Positions 44,901 through 59,900 of a stretch of 64,000 bases of DNA are shown here, piece by piece. How positions within the stretch are numbered: the stretch's first letter is position 1; each line of letters opens with the position of its first letter. The stretch lies in the NCBI RefSeq assembly GCF_041381155.1, contig NC_091137.1, positions 20,877,655 to 20,941,654 on the forward strand. Reading direction: 5' to 3'. The position numbers were made by a program, and so were the translations under genes. The notes under the pieces were generated by a model. It saw only the letters and a list, made by a program, of their open reading frames with translations. It did no database searches and was not told the DNA's origin. Origin of the DNA: Argopecten irradians. Lineage: Eukaryota; Mollusca; Bivalvia; Pectinida; Pectinidae.

Positions 44901-47900
44901 ATGAGATTTAGTTGTTATAGAGAAGTATTTATACTCACTACTTGATTTATTGATGAGATTTTGTTGTTATAGAGAAGTATTTATGCTCACTACTTGATTT
45001 GTTGATGAGATTTTGTTGTTATAGAGAAGTATTTATACTCACTACTTGATTTGTTGATGAGATTTTGTTGTTATAGAGAAGTATTTATACTCACTACTTG
45101 ATTTGTTGATGAGATTTAGTTGTTATAGAGAAGTATTTATACTCACTACTTGATTTGTTGATGAGATTTTGTTGTTATAGAGAAGTATTTATACTCACTA
45201 CTTGATTTGTTGATGAGATTTTGTTGTTATAGAGAAGTATATTTATACTCACTACTTGATTTGTTGATGAGATTTTGTTGTTATAGAGAAGTATTTATAC
45301 TCACTACTTGATTTGTTGATGAGATTTTGTTGTTATAGAGAAGTATTTATACTCACTACTTGATTTGTTGATGAGATTTTGTTGTTATAGAGAAGTATTT
45401 ATACTCACTACTTGATTTGTTGATGAGATTTTGTTTGAGTATTTATACTCACTACTTGATCTGTTGATGAGATTTTGTTTGAGTATTTATACTCACTACT
45501 TGATTTGTTGATGAGATTTTGTTGTTGTAGAGAAGTATATTTATACTCACTACTTGATTTGTTGATGAGATTTTGTTTGAGTATTTATACTCACTACTTG
45601 ATTTGTTGATGAGATTTTGTTGTTATAGAGAAGTATTTATACTCACTACTTGATTTGTTGATGAGATTTTGTTGTTATAGAGAAGTATTTATACTCACTA
45701 CTTGATTTGTTGATGAGATTTTGTTGTTATAGAGAAGTATTTATACTCACTACTTGATTTGTTGATGAGATTTTGTTGTTATAGAGAAGTATTTATACTC
45801 ACTACTTGATTTGTTGATGAGATTTTGTTGTTATAGAGAAGTATTTATACTCACTACTTGATTTGTTGATGAGATTTTGTTGTTATAGAGAAGTATTTAT
45901 ACTCACTACTTGATTTGTTGATGAGATTTTGTTGTTATAGAGAAGTATTTATACTCACTACTTGATTTGTTGATGAGATTTTGTTGTTATAGAGAAGTAT
46001 TTATACTCACTACTTGATTTGTTGATGAGATTTTGTTGTTATAGAGAAGTATATTTATACTCACTACTTGATTTGTTGATGAGATTTTGTTGCTATAGAG
46101 AAGTATTTATACTCACTACTTGATTTGTTGATGAGATTTTGTTGTTGTAGAGAAGTATTTATACTCACTACTTGATTTGTTGATGAGATTTTGTTGTTAT
46201 AGAGAAGTATTTATACTCACTACTTGATTTGTTGATGAGATTTTGTTGTTATAGAGAAGTATTTATACTCACTACTTGATTTGTTGATGAGATTTTGTTT
46301 GAGTATTTATACTCACTACTTGATTTGTTGATGAGATTTTGTTGTTATAGAGAAGTATTTATACTCACTACTTGATTTATTGATGAGATTTTGTTGTTAT
46401 AGAGAAGTATTTATGCTCACTACTTGATTTGTTGATGAGATTTTGTTGTTGTAGAGAAGTATTTATACTCACTACTTGATTTGGTGATGAGATTTTTTTT
46501 GCTATAGAAAAGTATTTATACTCACTACTTGATTTGTTGATGAGATTTTGTTGTTATAGAGAAGTATTTATACTCACTACTTGATTTGTTGATGAGATTT
46601 TGTTGTTATAGAGAAGTATTTATACTCACTACTTGATTTGTTGATGAGATTTTGTTGTTATAGAGAAGTATTTATACTCACTACTTGATTTGTTGATGAG
46701 ATTTTGTTGTTATAGAGAAGTATTTATACTCACTACTTGATTTATTGATGAGATTTTGTTGTTATAGAGAAGTATATTTATACTCACTACTTGATCTGTT
46801 GATGAGATTTTGTTGTTGTAGAGAAGTATTTATACTCACTACTTGATTTATTGATGAGATTTTGTTGTTATAGAGAAGTATATTTATACTCACTACTTGA
46901 TTTGTTGATGAGATTTTGTTGTTATAGAGAAGTATTTATACTCACTACTTGATTTGTTGATGAGATTTTGTTTGAGTATTTATACTCACTACTTGATTTG
47001 TTGATGAGATTTTGTTTGAGTATTTATACTCACTACTTGATTTGTTGATGAGATTTTGTTGTTATAGAGAAGTATTTATACTCACTACTTGATTTGTTGA
47101 TGAGATTTTGTTGTTATAGAGAAGTATTTATACTCACTACTTGATTTGTTGATGAGATTTTGTTGTTATAGAGAAGTATTTATACTCACTACTTGATTTG
47201 TTGATGAGATTTTGTTGTTATAGAGAAGTATTTATACTCACTACTTGATTTGTTGATGAGATTTTGTTGTTATAGAGAAGTATTTATACTCACTACTTGA
47301 TTTGTTGATGAGATTTTGTTGTTCCACTTTGTTTTTACCAATTTGTTTCTCTAGAAGAGCATTCCTTCGTCTTTGTTGTACAAGCTCATTTTGTAATTCT
47401 GTCAATTGATTGGTCTGTGCAGTCATTCTACAAATACAGAAGGAGCAAAAATTAAGCATTATATTATTGAATGCTTGATAATATTAAATGCTTAATAAAA
47501 ATAGGGCCAGACCCACATTTATACAAAATAAGTTCCCCGACAAAATAATCTGACAGTCCAAATCCCTTTGCTAAAGCAGAAAATTTGAGAAAGTTCCCTT
47601 TAAGACTTTTGGGTCCATACTAAATAACTTCTTCATTAGCTCGATGAAAACTACTGTCGTGTCGGTCTAACCATTGACAAAATAAATGATGTAATACCTC
47701 GGTATGTTGAGCGGCAGTATTATCAACTGGTCGAGGGGTTCTGTCAATTGTCTTGAGGGGCGGAGTTTAGATATATCCTACCCGACGCCAGGCGATAGAA
47801 CAAGTGGGCGGAGTTTAGGCATATGGCTGCGCCTGCTAAGAAAAACGTATGCTAACGGGGTACTGACGGACGGTAAACTTTCGTGAAATACTTGATCTTC

Positions 47901-50900
47901 ATTATAAACTAAAGGATTATTTTTCATCTCTTTTCATGAGATAAGTAAATAAAACCCTGACGTTACGAGAGGAAGTTGTCACAAGTTTATGACTGCACGG
48001 GAGACATTTGACCCATTCACCTGTTCATCGGAACCCAAGCAAAATTACCAATCAAGTCTAAAGTTTATAGAATAAACAGTCATAAAATAATGACCCATTT
48101 ATTGGAGAGGAATGTTCGTACGCCGCAAACGGTTCCATCGGCCATTTTAGAATTTAGAGGCAATTTGCTGCATTTCCACGTAACGTCATTGTACCCAAAT
48201 TGATACCAATACACACAGATTTCTCTTATATGACATTTGTTGCTTGTGTGTTTCATTTTTTCTGATTTGTTTTTAAGAAGAGCATACAAACTTTATTTTG
48301 ATGCTTTGTTTTTTATATTACTGTGATTATTTTTACTGTTAGAATGATTAATAACCTTTGTCGAAATTTCTAGTTTTGTCACATTATGTGTACCCAAATT
48401 GATACCCAGCAAGAAAAAAATGTATAAAAGTAAGAAAAATCAATATATATAGATTTTTGTGATTTTACTACATAAATGGGGTGTGGTTGTGTTTATTATA
48501 CCGACTTATACTGAATGCAGTGATACATTTTACTGTAAAAATTGTACAAGTGTTTTCACAACAGTACCTGCGCTAATTCAGTACTCTTGTAAGACCAGGT
48601 AATGACTTATGTGATATTCCAATGATCTAAATTCAGTTTTCTGTGGCATTCACCAAAGTCTATATTGTTCCAATATGGTGTATATGTCATAAGAACACGA
48701 TCAATTATTTTTGATGATTGTAAAAACAATCAATGTAAAAATACTGCAAACATAATTATGGATCAATCAAGTTACAAGATATTTGAATCTAGTAACAGTT
48801 TTAGTAAAAATCAAGATGGAGAAATAACGCTATACAGAGAGCAATATGCACTTGATTAAATAAAAAAAATAATGTAAGGCAACTATATTTTTTCTATTTC
48901 CGTTGAGTGTTTATATCTTAAATTTCATTATTTAATAAAATTTCATTGAGGAGGCCTTACGCTTTGAAAAAAACATGACCATAGTACAAAAAGTAATTGT
49001 CGCACGGCCACATTTCTAGGGATTAACACATTTCAGACCAAGTTATCAATTTCAAAGTTATATTTCAGAGAAAATAACAGAATTAGTTGCATAAAACGAA
49101 GCGTAATTATCAATAAATGATGCACCTTTGGTATCACCACTGAAAAATGAGGTAAAATTTAACAAAAAAAATGTTTCAGCTTTTTTCTCAATTAGGGTAT
49201 CAATTTGGGTACAGTGTCAATATGGATACAATGACGTTAAGGCCTAACGTTAACAGCGTTAGATCTACGAGCGTACGATGTTTGTCCTTGAATGTTTGAA
49301 AAAACGACACATTCTGTAAGAAATCCATTAACAGCCCATAAATCTGAAGTGAATTAAAAGTACTTTAGACGGCATCGATATTTAAGACATTGATTGATAA
49401 AGAAACAAACAGAGGTAAACTTACCGCTAGGCGGGCCTCATGGCAGCCATTTCGTTGTTCTCGAAGTAGCCTAGCTAACGTTTGTGACGCACATTCCCTA
49501 CTGTGAATTATGCTAGCGATGACGCGAAAAGTAATCCAGTTTATCCTGGCTGAAACACGGACAGCAGCTCATGAAAACAGCGTTATCGCATTTAATGCCA
49601 GAGCTTTCTTTTGAAGAAACGTCTGTTGTAAAAACTGCGGGTATTAGAAAGTATGGGCACATCGTGCAGTTCTTATGAATAGGGTAATACCCAATGAGTT
49701 CAGGATAGATCTAGTTCTTATGAGTAAGGTAATACCCGATGAGTTCAGGATAGATCTATCACACGCGGGTCACACATATCACACGATATAAGCCACGCCC
49801 ACCAACCAATCAACTCGCGTTTAGCATTATATTGTAACCCAGTATGCAATAGTATTGTGCAAGTTGCGCGGCGAGTACATCACTGTCATCGTCAAAGGTT
49901 AGACCGACACGACAGTAACACTAAATGGCCCTAATGCATTTTAAATCTTTCATGACTGTAGTGGTAATTTTAATAAATTGGTTAAAATAATACATCAGTC
50001 ATGTATCATTAATATGATCCTATATATTTTACCTTTCCTGTACGACTTTAACGAGCTCTGATAGACGATCTCTCTCCACCTCCGTGGCCTGCATTATTGT
50101 GTGATATTCCTGGCATTGATAACTTAAGTCTGCAATTGTCTGTCGGTCGGCAAGGTTACTGAAGAAAATGGAAAATCTCTAATAACCAACAACTGTTAAA
50201 TTTTTATAAATTATTCCAAAGAAAATATATGAAGTATAAGACATCATAAGATATGTTATGATTCCCTCTATAACTACAGAGCTTAATTCTTAAAGCATGA
50301 TATACTTGTATCAACATGACTTTGATTTGATAAAACCAAATAAAAATCTTGTTTTTACCAAGGTATCCAGATTTTTGTAGAATCATTTGATTTAATCACA
50401 TTATATGTATAACAATCTTAGGAAAATTAAATGCTCAATAGTACAAGTGTATACATATTAACATTATATAGCTTTTACAACATGCATAGTTTCCACTAAA
50501 TGCCAATACAGTACCAAATGCTGTCATTTCAGTAGGTTTATGTTATGGGAGATCATTTAACATTCTATCATCAACATACTTTGTAGGTGTACGAGCAGAC
50601 TTCCGTGATGGTATCCGTGAGCTGTCCATCACACTGTTGGATGTCGAAGGTCTATCCATGGCAGATGATAGGGGGCGATCCTTCATTCCAGACGGAGGCC
50701 TCTCGCTCATTCTATAATAAAAGAACAGGGAACTTAATTTGTATTGAATGATACTTACATACACCAATACTGTCAGTCAAACTTGTCAACAGAGGTGTTC
50801 GCTAAGACAGGTTTCACTGTATCACATAATGCCTTGGTATACTGTAGTATGCATCGGTTAATTTACTGTAAAATATCTCATATTTATCAGTTGGTTGCAT

Positions 50901-53900
50901 TATGAAGGTTACCTTGATTGTGTCGGGGTGACAGAGGATACTGTGAAGTCGAGTTCTATGTTGTTATCACTGGTCATCGGACGACTACTCGGTATAGATG
51001 ACGGCGGCCGATTATTCACTTGTTGAAACAGCTGACTGACACCTTCTTCTTGAGCTTTGTGTAGATGCTAATGGTATACAATTAATAATATTCACTGAAA
51101 AGTCTATCATAGACGTTAAAAAATTCTCTATCTTATTGGAAGCTGAATCATGTAAGTGATTTCAATGTCATTATTGATGCAGCATTACATGTAGTACTTG
51201 TTTAAGCTGTCTGATGTAAGTCTGACTGACACTTACATTGAGTTTCAGCTGTCTAAATTAAGTCTGACTGACACTTACATTGAGTTTCAGCTGTCTAAAT
51301 TAAGTCTGACTGACACTTACATTGAGTTTCAGCTGTCTAAATTAAGTCTGACTGACATTTACATTGAGTTTCAGCTGTCTGAATTAAGTCTGACTGACAC
51401 TTACATTGAGTTTCAGCTGTTTGATTTAAGCATGACTATAATACTTACATTGAGTTTCAGCTGTCTAATCTTAAGTCTGACTGACACTTACATTGAGTTT
51501 CAGCTGTCTAAATTAAGTCTGACTGACACTTACATTGAGTTTCAGCTGTCTAAATTAAGTCTGACTGACACTTACATTGAGTTTCAGCTGTCTAAATTAA
51601 GTCTAAATGACACTTACATTAAGTTTCAGCTGTCTAAATTAAGTCTGACTGACACTTACATTGAGTTTCAGCTGTCTAAATTAAGTCTGACTGACACTTA
51701 CATTGAGTTTCAGCTGTCTGATCTTAAGTCTGACTGACACTTACATTGAGTTTCAGCTGTCTAAATTAAGTCTGACTGACACTTACATTGAGTTTCAGCT
51801 GTTTAAATTAAGTCTGACTGACACTTACATTGAGTTTCAGCTGTCTAAATTAAGTCTGACTGACACTTACATTGAGTTTCAGCTGTTTGATTTAAGCATG
51901 ACTAATACTTACATTGAGTTTCAGCTGTCTGATCTTAAGTCTGACTGACACTTACATTGAGTTTCAGCTGTCTAAATTAAGTCTGACTGACACTTACATT
52001 GAGTTTCAGCTGTCTAAATTAAGTCTGACTGACACTTACATTGAGTTTCAGCTGTCTAAATTAAGTCTAAATGACACTTACATTAAGTTTCAGCTGTCTA
52101 AATTAAGTCTGACTGACACTTACATTGAGTTTCAGCTGTCTAAATTAAGTCTGACTGACACTTACATTGAGTTTCAGCTGTCTAAATTAAGTCTGACTGA
52201 CACTTACATTGAGTTTCAGCTGTCTAAATTAAGTCTGACTGACACTTACATTGAGTTTCAGCTGTCTAAATTAAGTCTGACTGACACTTACATTGAGTTT
52301 CAGCTGTCTAAATTAAGTCTGACTGACACTTACATTGAGTTTCAACTAGCTTATTTAAGTCTGACTGACACTTACATTTAGTTTCAGCTGTCTGACATAA
52401 ACCTGACACTTACACTGAGTTTCAGCTGTTTGATTTAAGCATGACTAATACTTACATTGAGTTTCAGCTGTTTGATTTAAGCATGACTAATACTTACATT
52501 GAGTTTCAGCTGTCTGATTTCGTCCTCTAGTTGGTGAACTTTTGACTCCTTCTCTGTGACTATGACCTTGAGTTGCTGTACAATGTTACTGTCCTGTTGA
52601 GCTTTCATGGACATGTGTTTGATCTGAGCCTCAGCCTGTTGATTGTTGGCTGACTGGTTGTTACCGGACTCTTCCAACATCTTTTGTAGCTTTGTTTGTT
52701 GACGCTGAACAAAAAAGAATTATCTTATCTGTGAACAATGGATTACTTTATCAAAAATTACCTTTTTTACAGATAAATGTAGATTGCATAGTGACCATAG
52801 GCCTTGTAAAATAAAGACTTCACATTCTTTGATTCTAAGAAGCTTCCTACACAATCAGTAAGTGATTGTTTATTCTGAAAGGTGAGGTGTGTATGGTTTG
52901 GGACTAAGAAGCTTTTAAAGACTTGTTTCAAAATCTCAAAAGTCTTCCATTTGGACATTGATACCTGATCTCTGATGTAACACTCACCATGAGGGCCACA
53001 TTGATACCTGATCTCTGATGTAACACTCACCATGAGGGCCACATTGATACCTGATCTCTGATGTAACACTCACCATGAGGGCCACATTGATACCTGATCT
53101 CTGATGTAACACTCACCATGAGGGCCACATTGATACCTGATCTCTGATGTAACACTCACCATGAGGGCCACATTGATACCTGATCTCTGATGTAACACTC
53201 ACCATGAGGGCCACATTGATACCTGATCTCTGATGTAACACTCACCATGAGGGCCACATTGATACCTGATCTCTGATGTAACACTCACCATGAGGGCCAC
53301 ATTGATACCTGATCTCTGATGTAACACTCACCATGAGGGCCACATTGATACCTGATCTCTGATGTAACACTCACCATGAGGGCCACATTGATACCTGATC
53401 TCTGATGTAACACTCACCATGAGGGCCACATTGATACCTGATCTCTGATGTAACACTCACCATGAGGGCCACATTGACACCTGATCTCTGATGTAACACT
53501 CACCATGAGGGCCACATTGATACCTGATCTCTGATGTAACACTCACCATGAGGGCCACATTGATACCTGATCTCTGATGTAACATTCACCATGAGGGCCA
53601 CATTGATACCTAATCTCTGATGTAACACTCACCATGAGGGTCACATTGATACCTGATCTCTGATGTAACATTCACCATGAGGGCCACATTGATACCTGAT
53701 CTCTGATGTAACACTCACCATGAGGGCCACATTGATACCTGATCTCTGATGTAACACTCACCATGAGGGCCACATTGATACCTGATCTCTGATGTAAAAC
53801 TCACCATGAGGGCCACATTGATATCTGATCTCTGATGTAACACTCACCATGAGGGTCACATTGATACCTGATCTCTAATGTAACACTCACCATGAGGGCC

Positions 53901-56900
53901 ACATTGATACCTGATCTCTGATGTAACACTCACCATGAGGGCCACATTGATACCTGATCTCTGATGTAACACTCACCATGAGAGCCACATTGATACCTGA
54001 TCTCTGATGTAACACTCACCATGAGGGCCACATTGATACCTAATCTCTGATGTAACATTCACCATGAGGGCCACATTGATACCTAATCTCTGATGTAACA
54101 CTCACCATGAGGGCCACATTGATACCTGATCTCTGATGTAACACTCACCATGAGGGCCACATTGATACCTATCTCTGATGTAACACTCACCATGAGGGCC
54201 ACATTGATACCTGATCTCTGATGTAACACTCACCATGAGGGCCACATTGATACCTGATCTCTGATGTAACACTCACCATGAGGGCACATTGATACCTGAT
54301 CTCTGATGTAACACTCACCATGAGGGCCACATTGATACCTGATCTCTGATGTAACACTCACCATGAGGGCCACATTGATACCTGATCTCTGATGTAACAC
54401 TCACCATGAGGGCCACATTGATACCTGATCTCTGATGTAACACTCACCATGAGGGCCACATTGATACCTGATCTCTGATGTAACACTCACCATGAGGGCC
54501 ACATTGATACCTATGATCTCTGATGTAACATCACCATGAGGGCCCACATTGATACCTAATCTCTGATGTGTAACACTCACCATGAGGGCCACATTGATAC
54601 CTGATCTCTGATGTAACACTCACCATGAGGGCCACATTGATACCTGATCTCTGATGTAACACTCACCATGAGGGCCACATTGATACCTGATCTCTGATGT
54701 AACACTCACCATGAGGGCCACATTGATACCTGATCTCTGATGTAACACTCACCATGAGGGCCACATTGATACCTGATCTCTGATGTAACACTCACCATGA
54801 GGGCCACATTGATACCTGATCTCTGATGTAACACTCACCATGAGGGCCACATTGATACCTGATCTCTGATGTAACATTCACCATGAGGGCCACATTGATA
54901 CCTAATCTCTGATGTAACACTCACCGTGAGGGCCACATTGATACCTGATCTCTGATGTAACACTCACCATGAGGGTCACATTGATACCTGATCTCTGATG
55001 TAACACTCACCATGAGGGCCACATTGATACCTGATCTCTGATGTAACACTCACCATGAGGGCCACATTGATACCTGATCTCTGATGTAACATTCACCATG
55101 AGGGCCACATTGATACCTAATCTCTGATGTAACACTCACCATGAGGGTCACATTGATACCTGATCTCTGATGTAACATTCACCATGAGGGCCACATTGAT
55201 ACCTAATCTCTGATGTAACACTCACCATGAGGGTCACATTGATACCTGATCTCTGATGTAACATTCACCATGAGGCCCCATTGATACCTAATCTCTGATG
55301 TAACACTCACCATGAGGGCCACATTGATACCTGATCTCTGATGTAACATTCACCATGAGGGCCACATTGATACCTAATCTCTGATGTAACACTCACCATG
55401 AGGGCCACATTGATACCTGATCTCTGATGTAACACTCACCATGAGGGCCACATTGATACCTGATCTCTGATGTAACACTCACCATGAGGGCCACATTGAT
55501 ACCTGATCTCTGATGTAACACTCACCATGAGGGTCACATTGATACCTGATCTCTGATGTAACACTCACCATGAGGGCCACATTGATACCTGATCTCTGAT
55601 GTAACACTCACCATGAGGGCCACATTGATACCTGATCTCTGATGTAACACTCACCATGAGGGCCACATTGATACCTGATCTCTGATGTAACACTCACCAT
55701 GAGGGCCACATTGATACCTGATCTCTGATGTAACACTCACCATGAGGGCCACATTGATACCTGATCTCTGATGTAACACTCACCATGAGGGCCTCAATCA
55801 GTTCATCATCATGTTGGCCTTTCTGTATACAAGTTTGCATCTGTGCCTTGATTGACTTAATCTCGTTGGCTAAAACTTTGTTCCTGAAAGCAAAGATATG
55901 CATTGGTAATATGGTACATATAGTAAGTGTAGTAATCAAATAAGGTTGTTTTAATTTGTTTGTTTTGGGGTTTGTTTGGTTTTTTGTATTTCTACTACAG
56001 TGGACCCGCGATAATCCGGACGCCGATAGTCCGGAAAACTCACAATCCGGACAGAAATGTCAGGGAACGGATTTCCGTAACGTTATTTATACTCACTAGT
56101 CTGGAAATTCGTATTCCAAATCCGGAACTCCATTTTGGGAACTGAATGTGATTTTCGTTAAATAATCCGGACAATTTGTTGTCGCCACGTGCCGAGAAAA
56201 TCCAAGGCCAGCTACATGTACAGTCATGTGTAAAATACACACTGAGTGTGTTGTCATAACGACGGCATCCAGGTCATAGCCACGGGCGATTGTAAACTGA
56301 ACACCTTTCACACGGGTACTTGCAGTCATGTAACCGTGTGAATTTGATTTCTATAGGAGATCAAACTTCAGTGTTGTAATTGAGAAAGGCGATATATTTT
56401 TAGCCGCACGCTTTTAAACATGCAGTTTGAGCTTGGGTACGGGTACATACGTGTATGCTATAGATACCTTACTTAATCGCATGCAGAATATATCGCTATG
56501 AGTATCGGATACAATAAAGTGAGATAAAACTCACAAAATTAATAAGAATTTTAAATGCATGTGAATCTATTCAAATTCATCGTCTGTTGTATAAGATATA
56601 AAGGCTACGGCACATGCCATTTACACGTGTGTGACATTGTGCACGAAGCTAGACTGAACGGGCGCGTGGTTGTTACACACATCTGTAAGTCAGAAAGCAA
56701 AGACTTGTGGAATTGGTCATTAAAAACACACAATATATAAAATAACAATTATATGAGTTCACAAAATATTCACAGCTACTCATTATCATAGTTTTTTTTA
56801 TGCCAAGAACGTAGGTGATATTGATCCTTGGTTAGGCAATTTGCCGTACGACAGATCAAGAGTGGGATACGTAGCTATATATACATACATACATGTAGTA

Positions 56901-59900
56901 CACAATTAACGATGGCTTTAGGTTTCGTATTTTGAAAAAAGAAATACGTTTATTTAATATTCTTAACGTAATGATATAAAAATACCTATAAAACATAACA
57001 AACGAAGTATTAATTATTTTTATGATACACGTATATTACATAAAAGCCTATCATCGATTACAAGGTCAAGTGGAGTAACTCATACGTGATAATTTAATTG
57101 ACTAAGAACACGGAATTCGGCAGTCCGGAAAACTCGTAATCCGGACGGTTTAGGCTGGGAACGAAGGTGTCCGGATTATCGAGGGTCCACTGTACACTGA
57201 TACATGGAGGAACACAAAACCAGTTTATAAAGTGGGACAGACTTTCTGTATGCCAGGTATATGATAGTTTAATTCTGAGGGATTATAATAGCATAAATAA
57301 CAGTAAAATAATATTGAAAATCTGGTTAATGATCAGCAATTTTTAGCATTACCTTGTCTTTGAAGCATCTAGCTTTTTCTTTAAAGCCTCATGGTCTTCC
57401 TCTAAAGCCTTTAGTTCATTGGCTTGTTTCTGTAAGGTTAAAGGTCACAGATCAGCTTCACTTACTATCAAAGAAATCTCTTAAGACAACAATAGGTTAA
57501 AAATTATTTTTCAAATATTTCACAAATTAAATATTCCTTTGTCACTCTTTAGGATGTAACAGCTATTTCACTTCAAAGGTGTGATACTTCCAACCGTCAC
57601 CTCCTTGGCTATGATATCTGTCGTCCACGATCTCAGAATGAAATGTGTCATTGCTTAGGTTGTGATACTTCTATTTTCGTAACTACTTACAACAATAAAA
57701 CTAGTACAGAGAATTCAATCAGTTTGTGTCAATGCTTTTTGCCACCATTTAATCGCTTGGCATTTAAATGGTCTGGCTAGAGAATAATTATTGCTTCCTC
57801 CCCAACACTTATGTAGAATCATCTCAAACATCTCCAGTTATGGAGAAAATATTCTTAATTGTTCATCCAATAGCAGAGCCCAACATTAGATAAGAGATGA
57901 AGAACATCACTCCCCAGGTTGCCCTCATCAAATCCTCAGGGTAAAACTAGTTAATTCTATATATCATATCCTATTCACAATTCTACATTGTCTGAGCTAG
58001 AACTTTTTATCCAAAGCCCTAATTATCCTTCCTTAAAACAACAATAAACTATCTCCCTACCTCCTGTGACTCTTTTCTCTCTTTCTCCAGCTTCCGAAGC
58101 TGCTCTCTGTGACGATCATCTGCAGTTCTTCGTCGTGACGAAGTATTCCCCATCATCTCCTTCTCAAGGTCTCCCTCTGGCTTGTTCTTACTAGCAAGTT
58201 GTGAGCGTAGATCTTCAACCTGTTGTGTAAGGGAAAGTATAACTAACACATTTTGTTAATCAAGAAATGTGAAGTTTCATGTTCTCTTTAGATGAAACTT
58301 ATAGCAGAAATAGTACCAAATTATTAACCTGGATATTTCAAACATCATCAACATATTTGTATGTGTATAAGGTTTACAAACATTCTGTCCCACCCCTATA
58401 CCTGAAGGAGGACAGACCAATAGATGTTGTTTACAAAGTTTTGTCAAAATCAATTAAGACCTCATCATGATCACAGGACCTTGACGTTCTGTCATCATAT
58501 ACCATAGATATATTTACACATATATACAAAACATTTATACTATATATAGTATATAGGATTTTTTTTATATATAAAAACATGTTTTAATATAGTATATAGG
58601 GATATTTTTTATATATTTATTCCATATATTGACAGAACAATAAGCTCCTGTGTTATGATTTACAGTGATTGACTTGTCATGACCAGCTGTGTCAGACTCA
58701 ATATTACTAAAAACAATAAAGAGGATATGATTTACTAACAAGAGGTATGATGGGCCTGCAATACACATAGAAGTAGCTTGCTCTTACCTCATAGTCTCAT
58801 GTCTTTATGTCTGTATGGGTCTAACAATTTAACCAAGCCAATGTAAGTGTGGAAAGGTGATTCATGGTACCTACCTTAGCCTGTAGAGCCAGAATCTGTT
58901 GTGAGCGTCCTCTCCAGGAACTGTTACTGTTGAGCAGACTTTGTACATTAACATTATCACCCAACTCCTGGCTCAGCACCTGACAATTCACACACATTTC
59001 ATCAGTCTAAACTGAAATTGCCCAACTACAACTTTTACATATAGCATTGAATTTATGTATATTCAAATCATAGCACACTTGTGCTAAATTGAAGAATTAA
59101 AGAAAAATTTTAATATACTACTGAATATTTAATATACATAGAAATCTTATAATAGAACACCAAAGGTCATTATTTAAAACTGAATTATGCGTGTATTTCT
59201 ACCTAATCATTCATGTAAAATACAAAAATTTGTTTGGGTCAAGTTTATACATCCATATTATATTTTCACAATTAAAAAATGAATTGATCAAAAGAAACAC
59301 ACCGGTACATACCTTATGTACAACTTTTAATTCTTGTTTTAAAGAGGAACACTGGTTACGATAATCTGCCATTTTGGATTCTGTCTGCTTTAATTTATCT
59401 TGGATCGCCTTTACATCAACTTGATCTTCAGACTGAAAGGTAATGAAAATTTTATCACAATCCTAGACTTTTTGATAACTGAAAAATTAACACAATTGAC
59501 AGTTGCGACCATGTTAGATAAATAGATATAAAGTTAAAAGAAAGGAAAAAAATAACTAAAATGACAATTAATTCGAACTGGGACTGAATGTTGGAATGTA
59601 AAGTTTGGTATGTGTAGATATATATATCTTCATAACAGTAAAAACCTTTTCCTCTAACTGTGTCCGCAAACTGACAGCTGACCCCATCATTGACCTTGCC
59701 TCTTGTGGAATACTGGAAATCTGAGAAATAGGAACAAACAAATGGAAATGTTATTTTTTATTTCCATGCAGTGGAGCCTGTATAACTTTCAATGACCTCA
59801 TTCTGTTTTTATGAAATTGTATTAAAACATGCAGAACAGGACAGAATAATATATATTATACACTGCACATCTTAGCTTAGAATGCCAAATAAATTTGCTT

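Larger units (their letters stand above)
47654..49915. mobile_element. TA-flanked DNA transposon in CCDC13 intron 14, no transposase seen
   Basis: 2262 bp with 25-bp terminal inverted repeats (CTGTCGTGTCGGTCTAACC, then A/T and TTGAC; 24 of 25 match) and TA on both sides. The TA target suggests the Tc1/mariner group or another TA-targeting superfamily. No transposase ORF is visible. It contains another nested element and a 45-bp duplication near its right end. Confidence 0.8.

Noticed and set aside
51198-52381. Three plus-strand ORFs of repeated TDTYIEFQLSKLSL
   Set aside because: They are antisense to the 42-bp donor array in CCDC13 intron 11; the period is a multiple of three, so the frame stays open by chance.
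43620-55783. CRISPR-like regular repeats
   Set aside because: Units are contiguous with no unique spacers, lie in a eukaryotic intron context, and copy the adjacent exon end.
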